From: Cepaea nemoralis
Lineage: Eukaryota > Mollusca > Gastropoda > Stylommatophora > Helicidae
Direction: 5' to 3'
NCBI GenBank assembly: GCA_014155875.1
Contig: JACEFZ010027938.1
Location: 62,001 to 126,000 of the forward strand
Length of the DNA: 64,000 bases
The notes under the pieces were generated by a model. The model saw nothing but the letters and a program-made list of their open reading frames with translations, did not search any database and was not told where the DNA came from. Below, piece after piece: positions 44,095 through 53,928 of this stretch. Position 1 is the stretch's first letter, and each line of letters starts with the position of its first letter. Position numbers and translations under genes: made by a program.

Positions 44095-44619
44095 TTAACA
44101 AACAATACTGGTTCGAGAGTTCAAAAGGTAAGATGAGCTTGATCTGAAGACGTCACAGGTCGAAAATAACATGCAGAAAATGGCTTACAGATGAAATACC
44201 AAACCGCAGAGAAGACGGCGCCAAACAAAAACACCCACAGTTTATGTTTGGGATATGCAAGATGTATACACAACGTTCATGGCCTTCCAAATGTCAGGGC
44301 GTAGGTTCAAACCCGTTGCCCTACCTCAGGGAGAGACAGGCCGGATGTTAACCTTCTTACTGGTGTTCTTGGGTAGGGGAATGGCTGTAGTTTACTGAGG
44401 GGTGATTGGTGTAGGGAGATTTTCTCGAAGAGGTAAAAGGGAGATGAGGTATGGATACTGTCTAGGAATAGCACAGTGTTTTAAAGAACACTATCCCACG
44501 ACTTAATGCATGTAGAATATATAGTGCCTGGCTAATATAATTATAAGACCAACCTGTTCTCAATGGGTGATGTGGTCGGCGTTACGTCGGGCGTTTTACT
44601 TCATAGAACAGTTCATGTA

Positions 44620-44830
44620 AACCGGAAGGAGGGGGACTTCATGGCGCTCTGTAGGTTGTGAGTTCTTTTTCGGACTGCGTTGTTCGGACCACGAGTGCAA
44701 TGTCTCTCCGGAATCTCCTGGGAGCCAGGGGGTGCTGCCATATTGTGGACTGGGAGTTCGCCGATCTGCGGTGACAGGCCAAACCAGATGGGATCAAACA
44801 TTATGCAATGAAGTCGATCCTGTCGCATTT
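44620..44830 (+). repeat. SINE-2 copy, diverged
   Basis: GGTTGTGAGTTCTTTTTCGG (B-box region), CCACGAGTGCAATGTCTC, CCAGATGGGATCAAACATTA, GCAATGAAGTCGATCCTGTC. Inserted in repeat J copy 1. Confidence 0.78.
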
Positions 44831-45533
44831 GACATATTCTGATACTAATGTGCGCCTGGTTCTACCTGGTAGTCCAGACACATTAAAACAAAAAATCGTC
44901 ATGTCTTTATGAATTCGAAAATAAGACCGTCGGGTGATCCGGCAAGAGTGATATCCTCTGCGCTACAGCGGTTCTCAAATATTTAATATAAGCGAAGGTT
45001 AATCAACGGAGTCTGTCATCAATTACAGGATAACACTTGTTTGTCTATACAGACCTTGCAATGGGCCTATATTTCCAGGGAACCTGATTGTTGGGCAGCT
45101 AAAGAACAATACAGGTTTTACAGTACAATAGGTAAGATGAGATTGATCTGTAGACGCCCCAGGTCGAAAAGAACATCCAGAAAATCTCTTACAGATGAAA
45201 TATCAAATTGCAGAGAAGACGGCGCCAAACAAAAACACCCACAGTTTATGTTCAGGATATGCAAGATGTATACACAACGTTCGTGGCCTTCCAAATGTCA
45301 GGACGTTGGTTCAAACCCGTTGCCCTACTTCAGGGAGAGAGACACGCCGGAAGGACACGACCTTCTTTCTGCTGCTGGAGGAGAAAGGAATGGCTGTAGT
45401 TTATTGAATTGTTTGTGTGCTGCGGTTTGCTCAAAGAGGTGAAAGGGACGTGAGGTATGTAAACTGTCTAGGATAGTTAAAATACGCACAGTTTAAAGGA
45501 CCATGTCCACAACTTAAGACGTGTAGGATATAC

Positions 45534-45539
45534 CATCAC

Positions 45540-45589
<50 letters not shown>

Positions 45590-45800
45590 CCATCACCCAG
45601 TGTCTTGCCGGCTGGCGAGGGCGATCATGCCTCTCCACAAATTGCGATCTCCGACGGCATGGAATAATTTGTTTGTTGACTCCATTCCGTTCATTGACAC
45701 AAGACTGTCAAGATTCTTCACCCTCTGTCTTCCTCTATCTATCTTTCCGCATATCTTTCCCGTTGCCACATGATCCACTTTGTGTCTTGTCAAAACGTGG
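45534..45800 (-). pseudogene. LINE-B 3' end with (GAT)n tail
   Basis: The minus-strand frame MTRHKVDHVATGKICGK, RQRVKNLDSLVSMNG, AVGDRNLWRGMIALASRQDT ends with a stop, directly followed on that strand by (GAT)n (plus-strand ATC repeats 45,534-45,598). A good example of a LINE tail that has become a microsatellite. A run of ~16 A marks the 5' side. Confidence 0.9.
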
Positions 45801-46254
45801 CAAAAAAAAAAAAAAAAAGGATGACTACCTCTTTCTGATGTTTGTGATAAGTTGTCTATGCGACTTAGCTTCCCTGAAAACGTCCTGATTGCTCATATTG
45901 GCTGTACAATTAATGTTCAGCATTGTATGATACATAGTGCAAGGAAAACATGTTTATAAGACAAGTCGGTTCTGAATAGATGATATGATCAGTGTGTGTT
46001 AACAGGTTGAGTGCCGTCCTAAGCTATTTCATGTATCTCCCATGCGATTATATATCATCAAAATGTTGTCATTGCATTATAATACAGCATGTCTACCATA
46101 TTAACAACTTTTAAATCATGCCCGTTAAACACCACTACTTCCCATTTGACGTCATCCGTCTTTGTTTGGTCTGAACCTACTTTTTGCTTGGCACTGAATC
46201 TGTTAATCTTCTTACTACTCCTGGAGGGGAGAGGACAGGTTGTCATTTAGTGTT

Positions 46255-46412
46255 GTATTACTTTTGTGTTGAGGTTTACTCAAAAGAGTGAAGGAGTATG
46301 GTAAACTTTCTGAGGTAGAAAAATGCTCTTATCCAGTATTACTTTTATGTTGAGGTTTACTCAAAAGGTGAAGGAGTATGGTAAACTGCCTGAGGTAGTA
46401 AAGTGCTCTTTT
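46255..46412. repeat. ~83-bp tandem duplication inside repeat J
   Basis: GTATTACTTTTGTGTTGAGG to GAGGTAGAAAAATGCTCTT is followed directly by GTATTACTTTTATGTTGAGG to GAGGTAGTAAAGTGCTCTT. Confidence 0.85.
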
Positions 46413-46600
46413 CCACACCCTATTCACGCCGACCACCTTATTTCATATAACATTTCCTGGTACCATTTTAGGCTGGTCGACATGAGAGCTCAGGTCAATA
46501 GGGAAAATGTCTCTTTGCGGATTCGACCGCTTAACTATCGGGCTGACAGGTAAACGCACCAACATCTGTGCTACAGCGGCTCTGAACAATCAGCTGTAGT

Positions 46601-47495
46601 GGGCAGTTAATCATTGGAAATTTTTCTCTGTTAACGGGAAAGACTGATTGTCACCGTCCTAGATCTCTAGGGGATTGAAACTCGGGCTCATACAGGCAAC
46701 AAACTCCGTTCAGATACAATCTAGCAACATTTATTTACATGTATAATACAGTACGCTGGCGAAGCGAGTTTTCACAAGCCAGCATTCAACAAGTTGCGTA
46801 TCACAGGAGTTTACAATGAACATGATTAACACAATAACTCTAACAGCTATCTAAACATATGTCTAAGACCCCTAAATACAATTGGGTCTACTATCAAGTC
46901 CCCTTAAGGTAAGCCCTGTTGCTTCCTCGATGTCCAGTCCGTGTCTGTTGTTCCACACGTGTCGCAATCCGACACGGGTGGCAACTCTCTCTGAGTTTCT
47001 CGTGGACCCCGCAATCGGCGGGCCCCATCAGTGTCTACGGGGCTGTGGACACACTGACCGGTCCTTCGAGAAGGCTCTGGATTATTCGAGCCTTCGAGTG
47101 ACTCGGTTCTTTCCCCTTCGCTGGAGTTCTGTCCCTTCGCCAGTATCTCTTACTTTTATGTTGGTACCGTCCCTATGTGAGGCTGTGACACTGATTATGT
47201 GAGATACTTGTTTCAGTTCACCATTTAATTGTTTACACATGGATTTGTCTGTCTGTATGTTCGTATGTGTTTCTGTGCGTCATTTTCTTCTGCATGTCTA
47301 TCTGTTTGGCCGCTTGCGTGACTGTATGTCTGACTGGTTTTCCATCTCTCTATGTGTCTCGTTTTCTGTCTGTGTCTGTATACTTGTCTGGCCGTGTGTC
47401 CTTCTCTCTGAAACACTAGAACATTCAGTTCGAAACAATTAGACGACAGTCAGTCTCGGTATCGACCAAAATATTCTTGTTGTACGCCTTAACGA
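46601..47495. other. Unassigned stretch
   Basis: A 106-codon frame at 46,882-47,202 has no known domain. A minus-strand TAAATAAATGTTGC near 46,732 could be a polyadenylation signal or LTR end, unsupported by a second copy. 47,235-47,410 is loosely TCTG-rich. Confidence 0.45.
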
Positions 47496-47499
47496 AAAT

Positions 47500-48270
47500 G
47501 ACAGAAACTTGGCATCAAAATATAAACAATGATAATCTATGTTAATGTACTTTAGAAAAGCATTCGGTAAAATAGACAATACTAATTTAATTAAAAAACT
47601 AGAAACAATTACAGTGAGCGTTACTATAGTAATATTAATCCAGAAAATCGTTGTTGGTTTATTTTGTAGTTAAAAGGATACCGACAATTCCAGCCTAAAT
47701 GAACTTCTTCAGCTTTTACCACTCCACAAGCGCTTATTTTCTAATAACGCCAAACCAATTCACATAATCCTGTAACAAAGTGTTCCTAGCTACCGTTGGC
47801 CATTGTGTAAATATAACACAAGACATAGCGAACGACTAAACATATAACTTTTCTCTAAGGTTAGACTTATACAACACAAACTTCGCGTAGTCGACATATC
47901 GACTGTTGAACAATCTTCCACAATAAATCATTTACCACCAATCTATATGCGTAGAATCGCAACCTTTTTTAACACTATCTCAGTATATAATATATCCCCA
48001 TTTCAAATAATCATAATAATAATAATAATAATAATAATAATCATAATAATAATAATAATAATTTCAAAGGACATTTGGTATAATAAGCATTCTGCTAACT
48101 GTGGCACCATACATTGACCTTAGTTAATTGTAATTCTCATGTCAAAAATTAGTTGTAGAACACCATGTTTTATCTATTATTGCATTGTCCATACGTTCAT
48201 AATGCATATATTGTTTCTGCTGCCGCTGTTGTTCAAAAGCGATGTATGAATAAAATGGTTGAGAACAGAA
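47500..48270 (+). pseudogene. LINE-G copy with internal deletion
   Basis: A degraded RT motif A region (FRKAFGKIDNTNLIKKLETI) runs to ~47,670 and then jumps to the C-terminal LNELLQLLPLHKRLFSN, NTRHSERL and LPPIYMRRIATFFNT, followed by the 3' untranslated region (TATTATTGCATTG, TTCATAATGCATAT). RT motifs B and C are absent. An (AAT)n array sits at ~48,007-48,062. Confidence 0.82.
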
Positions 48271-48299
48271 ACGGGCCGATCACAAGTGCTGAAATATAG

Positions 48300-48455
48300 T
48301 ATCACACACAAACACACACACACACACTCACCCACCCACACACACACACCAACCCCCCCCCCCCCTACACACACACACATATATATACACACACATATAT
48401 ACACACACACCCACGCAATCAAATCAAAAAAAAATTTTTTTTTTTTTTTTAAAAA
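48300..48455. repeat. (CA)n, poly-C, (TA)n and A/T-run compound repeat
   Basis: CA repeats, about 13 C at ~48,353, ATATATA, more CA, then AAAAAAAAATTTTTTTTTTT. Confidence 0.93.
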
Positions 48456-49035
48456 TAGAGTTCAGCATGCCAGAAAGGATAAGACGGCCCACTCTTACAT
48501 TTCTTGTGCGATGAGGGTGGTGCAGACGATTCATTCTCTACACCGGTCGGTTGGACTTAAACAGTGATTTCTCATTCAGAAAGCAAAGACAACCTACTGA
48601 ACGTGAAACCCCCTACGACACATGTGTCAAACTCAAGGCCCGCGGGCCACATCCGGCCCTCCGTACATTCAAATCAAGCCCGAGAGGTCTCAACCGACGT
48701 ACACATATATTTGGCCCAAGAGAGAATTTTAGGCAACAATGTTTTTTTAAGGTCACGATATAAAGTGCAAATCAAATTCCCTAATTAGCAGCCTTCCGAA
48801 TGATAGGCTACCTGAGAGCGTTCTCGTTTCGATCAGAATAAGCGAAAATAAAAGTTGTGTAGCGAGTTAGTGCTCGTCGTTATAGTTACCTAGCAACGTT
48901 GGATTAGCGCATACAAAATGAAAGTAGTGTAATGTCTGGATATTACATCGCCTTTTCCCGCTGTAGCTAACCTGATATCAATAAAGCGTCTGTCGGTAGA
49001 AGCACAATCTTGTAAAATCAAAGCTAGCCTTTAAA

Positions 49036-49750
49036 ATGGCTAAGAGAAAAGTTGATTCTGAAAACAGAGCATTTCAAAGCCGCTGGAAGACTGAATATAT
49101 GTTTACTGATATTGGCGGTAAACCTGCGTGTCTAATTTGTAGAGATAATGTGGCTGTGATCAAAGAATATAATCTGAGGCGGCACTACGAGACTAAACAT
49201 CAAGACAAGTTAAACGGACTGAATGCAGAACAGAAGCTACATAATGTAGAAGAATTGAAGAGGCATCTAACATCACAGCAAATGGTTTTCATCAAAGCAA
49301 ATTCACAAACTGATGCTGCAGCCAAAGCAAATTTTATTGTGTCAGAGGAGATCGCAAAATCAGGCCGACCATTTACAGAAGGAGAGTTTCTGAAGCGCTG
49401 CACGATGAAAGTGTGTGACGTCTTATGTTCAGTCAAAAAAGTAGATGTTTGCAAAGGTAAGCCTTAGCAGAAATACGGTTCTTGATCGGGTTTGTGAGAT
49501 GGCCACTGATCTGAAAACACAGCTGTTCTCTATAAAGGCAAAGACTTTGTTGCATTCTCCCTTTCTGTCGATGAAAGTAATGACACGACTGACACTGCAC
49601 AGCTCGCCATTTTCACCCGTGGCGTGAACTTCAGTTTGAATGTTACAAAGGAAATATTGAACATGAAATCCATGCATGGGACAACGACAGGAAAAGACAT
49701 TTTTGACAACGTATGTGTCGTGTATCCATTTAAAGTGTCGTCCCTGGAGT
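49036..49750 (+). pseudogene. hAT transposase, BED zinc finger and N-terminal region
   Basis: Starts MAKRKVDSENRAFQSRWKTE. The BED-type finger shows ACLICRDNVAVIKEYNLRRH followed by YETKH (C-x2-C...H-x4-H), used to bind transposon ends. Then KANFIVSEEIAKSGRPFTEG and FLKRCTMKVCDVLC. The frame ends at 49,467, but sequence continues after frameshifts as SLSVDESNDTTDTAQLAIFT, RGVNF and SLNVTKEILNMKSMHGTTTG, the start of the RNase H-like catalytic fold (DESND holds the first Asp). It then stops at the foreign insertion. Non-functional. Confidence 0.88.
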
Positions 49751-51665
49751 GAGAGGAATCAACACCCACATTTTATTTTAACCCCTTATCATTATCCTGG
49801 AGAAACCACTAGAATCCGTCCACAAAACTCCGTCAGTTTATGGACACCTCTTTCTCTCTCTCTCTCTCTATCACTGCTGTATCATGCCCCCTCTCATTCT
49901 TCCCCAACGCACCATACTCAATAATTCGAGCTTCTAAAAATTAATAACAATTAATTTATTAAAAGAAAAGTGTAATGTATGTGAGAAGCGTATGCGAAGA
50001 ATGTGTGACGTGTTCTATAATGTGTGTAGAATCGGACCCTCAGATCAATAGCACAGTCAGTTCATCCTTGCAAGGACACACGACAGCACGTTAAGTCAGC
50101 ACAAGACAACCTCACCGAGTGATGTATCTCTCCTGCCAGACACTGACTTTCTTCTGTAGCTACCTGGTAATCCATCGACATGATCCTTCGAAATAGTTAC
50201 AGTTTATTATTTACCACTGATCATGGACCGGTTGCACACTGCACATTATAAGTCCCTATAGTTATTAAAATGTACAAATCTCTGTACTGTGAAAATAAGT
50301 ATCACTGTTGTTGGAAATAGACTTGATCCTATCTATTGTCTATAGTGTCTAAATTACAATGTTCCTTGTAATATTTCCCTGGAATCTACCACACCATGTG
50401 AATGTTACATTTAAAGTTCTCGTGTAGTTACTAATGTTCGAATGAGGTGTGGTGTCTCAACAAACATCACCCATCCTAAGTGAACCTTAACACACTGGAA
50501 TCGTTAAATGGTTTCGCTCATCTGAGCCCTGTTCCGGTGGACCCTCCTGATCATGGGCCCAGCCCAAACATTATTGAACAACTTTCTTCTTTTACGTTAT
50601 TCATTTTCCGTAAGAAAAACATTTACTGTTCAACTGGTGTTCTTCCCAATCGTAGTAAACTTTCTTCAAAACTCGATTAGAGCTTCTTCGTAACTGGCAG
50701 GGAACCTGTTAGAGAAATAATACGCCGGGTGAAAGCACCAGTCACTGATCCTACCAGCTGAGTGTAGGCCTACAGCCTTGCTCAGATATTTATCAGTGAA
50801 CTAAACTCTGTCATAGAGCAGATGAGCTTATCACCTAGGTCCGAATCAGGTTATGACAAGGAAAGACCAATAAACAGAGTGCAGAACCCCAGTGGGCACC
50901 CCACTGAATGATCCCACTATTGGACACTTCCCCCATCTCCCAACCCATTCTTAAATCTCTCCAAATACCACCCCACTACACTATTCTCATTTGCAGAGCT
51001 AATTCACACTTCACTACTCTATTCTCAACTAACAGAGCTAATTATCACTTCACTACTCTATTCTCAACTAGCGGAGCTAATCATCACTTCACTACTCTAG
51101 CTAGTTTTAACAAGGCTACTGCCTATATTAATTAGGCCTAAATACACTATCTGTAATACCTTATGCAACACCGCATCACTCCTGGATGGCATCTACAACT
51201 CGCCATAAAGACATATGTCATTTAATGTTAATTAAATCTAACACAGTAGATGCTCTCCGAATTCCTAACAGCGGTACAGAAACACGTCAGCTCTAGTCAA
51301 CTGTCTTGTCTACACTCACTGTAAACAAGTCATGTTTTTGTCAAAAAGCCTTGGGGCGTTCTAGTGACGTTCCTTTGATGTCAACACAGGTGTCTTCAAG
51401 GGCAACTAACTCTTTCAGAATAATTCTCTCCCCCTTGCTCAACCAATGCAAAAGTTGTCCCCCTTGTTGTTTCAACCTCCAAAACAAGGTAGCGAGTTCC
51501 TGCATTCTCCTAATCGGGTCACAATAACAAGCCCACAATTTTCTGTCTTGTGGGGACTTTCAAAGACGACTCCGCTGTTTGATCTCCTCGACTCCCCGTA
51601 GTAAACAACTTGTAGTTGCGAATCAAACTTTCTTTGGTATTTGTATCATCTGATTGTAAATTACA
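49751..51665. other. Foreign insertion inside hAT-2, unidentified
   Basis: It separates the two transposase pieces, which otherwise abut at KDIFDNVC / TTVCQSLTNMN. It contains a CT run near 49,850, no recognisable ORF and no clear ends. Similarity between GACAACGTATGTG at the left and GACAGTATGTC at the right could be a duplication made on insertion or overlapping transposase sequence. Confidence 0.55.
50960..51100. repeat. ~39-bp minisatellite, three units
   Basis: CAGAGCTAATT..CACTTCACTACTCTATTCTCA repeats at ~50,995, 51,034 and 51,073 with few changes. Confidence 0.85.
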
Positions 51666-51667
51666 GT

Positions 51668-51950
51668 GATTTCACGACAGTATGTCAAAGTTTAACCAAC
51701 ATGAACCTGCCTTGGGACAAACTCTTTGGACTGACAACAAATGGAGCACCGGCGATGTGTCGCGAAACAAAGTGGACTAGTTGGAAGGATGCGGTTACAG
51801 ATGCAGGAGAACTGTACTGGTGAATTGATAGCATATCACTGCATCATACACCAAGGATTGCTGTGTGGTAAAGTCCTCAACTTGGAAGATGTAATGAGCA
51901 TTGTAACACAAACCGTCAACTTTATCAGAGTGAAAATGTTTTATTATTAA
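51668..51950 (+). pseudogene. hAT transposase, catalytic-domain fragment
   Basis: LTNMNLPWDKLFGLTTNGAP then AMCRE, a frameshift, and GELIAYHCIIHQGLLCGKVL with NLEDVMSIVTQTVNFIR. Family members have GVTTDGAPAM here; the catalytic Asp reads Asn in this copy. It is the same family as the 49.0-kb piece. The element's right end follows within 140 bp, so the C-terminal dimerisation region is also missing. Confidence 0.88.
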
Positions 51951-52097
51951 AACATTTTTCTGTTTTAATTTATATTAATGTTTAAAAAAGGTTTCATTTT
52001 TGGCTTAGTGAATGTTTATCCTGTCCGGCCCGCAACCATACGTATGATTTGAGTTTTGGCCCGCTGAGAGATTGAGTTTGACACTCCTGCCCTAGAT

Positions 52098-52697
52098 AAT
52101 CAACCTGGGTTGATCGCAATGTCCCACAAAGGACATGTTACATTTATTTTCCCCTGAAATGTGCACTCCACCAAGTGACGTTTCACACAAACTTTGGTTC
52201 TGACCTTACCACTTACCCTTGCCCGTCCAGGGAATAGAACGCACGTGAAATATTTAAGGAGTCGAGAATTGCACACGTACATCACAGCGCGCTGTCCCTG
52301 ACCCCGTGTTAACATTTCATGAATCCTGACATTACCCACTGAGCATGCAAATATGTGGAGTCACACTGACGGACAGGCTGAGAGACGGGCCAATAAGTGG
52401 GCTGCCGAACACAGTCATAGTTGTGTTTGCCGTGGAAATTATGTTTTAAAAATTGTCTTCGGATATCTTCATAGATGTCCAATTCTCCGCCTATCGATCA
52501 CACAATGGGTTTAAGTACAGTGTACGAACCATACAACAATTCACATGTGCATATTAAGCATGATAAATCAATTAACACCAGGGCCCACGGTCAATATGGC
52601 AGAACGATCCTTCTTAAACTTCCGGTGTGCTCATGCCAACGTAGCGAGTTCAACACGTATACGATCAGTTGGACTAACATTATAACTTCGTGTCCTT
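52098..52697. other. Unassigned stretch
   Basis: Nothing recognised; one 74-codon frame without a domain. Confidence 0.45.
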
Positions 52698-52850
52698 GAC
52701 TTAGGGACGTACCTCAGAAGTCGGAGTTGGTTCACCTGATGGCGAGGGACATTGGTAATAAGGAACACTAATCCACACGCAAACAAACAAAAAAACAGAT
52801 TAGTGCACTAGAAGTTGTAGCATGTATATGGACGACGCTTGAGTGAAGGA
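52698..52850 (+). repeat. Anonymous repeat H, copy 2
   Basis: ACCTCAGAAGTCGGAG, CTGATGGCGAGGGACATTGG, CACTAATCCACACGCAAAC and TGGACGACGCTTGAGTG parallel 23,455-23,610. Confidence 0.75.
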
Positions 52851-53649
52851 CTCTTGTAGTGTTATTACTTGTGTGTTATAACGTGTTCCAGCCGACGGCG
52901 TAGTCAGCTCCTTGGTATCCATCTTTGTCCCCTCTTGCTTTATTCGCGACTGGTTACAATGGTATATTCTTTACTTCTTCTAAGGGCCCTGATATCATTC
53001 TGTCGAATACAGAATCTAACATAAATAATTTGTAGAAATACAAGGCAGCGGAAATCCAGTTAGAATAAGAAGTTATTTGTATAGGTGAAAGTAAAGAAAG
53101 GAATGTGTATACATGTTCCTGTAAGTGTACGTGTATGTTGTTTGTGTGTCGGTGTTTGTGTGAGTACATCATCTCTCGACTGACACCCTGAAGTGGTTTA
53201 TGAGTGCTAAAGAACGCGATCAGGCCCGTGATCCTATATACAGGATACACCTCATTATCTCACAGCAACTCCGGCAGTCTTGAGGGAAAGTGCCTCACTG
53301 ACTCCACTAACCCTAGACACGGATACCCGTGGTAAAGCCATTATCCTAATTAAAATTAGCCACACGCTAACACAGAAGCGCTTCTAATGGTCGCTAGTTC
53401 ATCAGGCTGCTGACATGCCGCTAAGTGCTACTTGGGATTGAGCCCGCGGCTGTTTGCGTCATATCCAGCTTGAATGACAATTAGTGTTATTATTTGTATG
53501 TTATAAGGCAATATCATTTTCAGTTGTCATAATATGAGGTAAGTAAATAAAGACCGTTTACACATTTTGAGGTCTGTTAGGTATATCACGTATCAGTAGG
53601 TACTAAAAATGCACTCTAAAACACAATCTTGCTACCAAGTCCTTGCTAC
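52851..53649. other. Unassigned stretch
   Basis: No recognised repeat or coding content. Confidence 0.45.
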
Positions 53650-53928
53650 CAATGCCAAACCTGGACAATGACAGTAAAAGAGAAAAGAAATGTTACAACA
53701 ATTGAAATGAGATTCCTGAGAAGAATACGCAATGTATCAAGAAAGGATAAAATAAAATATTATTAAATCAGGACTGAAGTGGGGGATTAAAGCAGCATTT
53801 GATTTTATTATAAAACAGCAAGTTAAATGGTTCGGCCATAGGCTATAACTAGGCTACCAACTGACAGACTACTACAACAAGCAGTGATGTACAGAATAAA
53901 TGGAATTAGAAGAAGAGGCTGACCGTGT
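53650..53928 (+). pseudogene. LINE-C fragment, left half (split by LINE-A)
   Basis: WTMTVKEKRNVTTIEMRFLR, then stops, ..ASKWFGHRL and GIRRRG-like residues up to GGCTGACCGTGT. Colinear with 11,886-12,075. The last 12 bases are the TSD of the LINE-A insertion. Confidence 0.82.

Larger units (their letters stand above)
44095..46600. repeat. Anonymous repeat J, two tandem copies
   Basis: Copy 1 is ~44,095-45,010 and copy 2 ~45,060-46,600. Shared: GGTAAGATGAG, AGAAGACGGCGCCAAACAAA, GGATATGCAAGATGTATACA, GGTTCAAACCCGTTGCCCTA, GGAATGGCTGTAGTTTA and CTGYGCTACAGCGGYTCT at the right end. SINE-2 interrupts copy 1 and a LINE-B piece interrupts copy 2. Related fragments lie at 16.3 and 58.4 kb. The 133-codon frame at 45,041 overlaps copy 2 and is not conserved in copy 1. 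Confidence 0.75.
48619..52089 (+). mobile_element. Decayed hAT transposon (hAT-2)
   Basis: Imperfect terminal inverted repeats CACATGTGTCAAACTC (left) and GAGTTTGACACTCCTG (right), whose reverse complement is CAGGAGTGTCAAACTC. Flanks CCCTACGA and CCCTAGAT agree at 5 of 8 positions, a worn 8-bp TSD. GGCCCGCGGGCC near the left end and CCGGCCCGC near the right are further partial inverted matches. Encoded transposase pieces (49.0 and 51.7 kb) are of the type seen in hAT-Charlie and GTF2IRD2-like proteins. About 1.9 kb of foreign DNA interrupts it. Confidence 0.85.

Noticed and set aside
43287..44105. 272-codon minus-strand ORF rich in Phe and Ser
   Set aside because: It is the translation of the complement of (GAA)n.
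46680..47215. Possible inverted LTR or host exon (106-codon ORF)
   Set aside because: Only a minus-strand AATAAA-like motif and an ORF without domain; insufficient.
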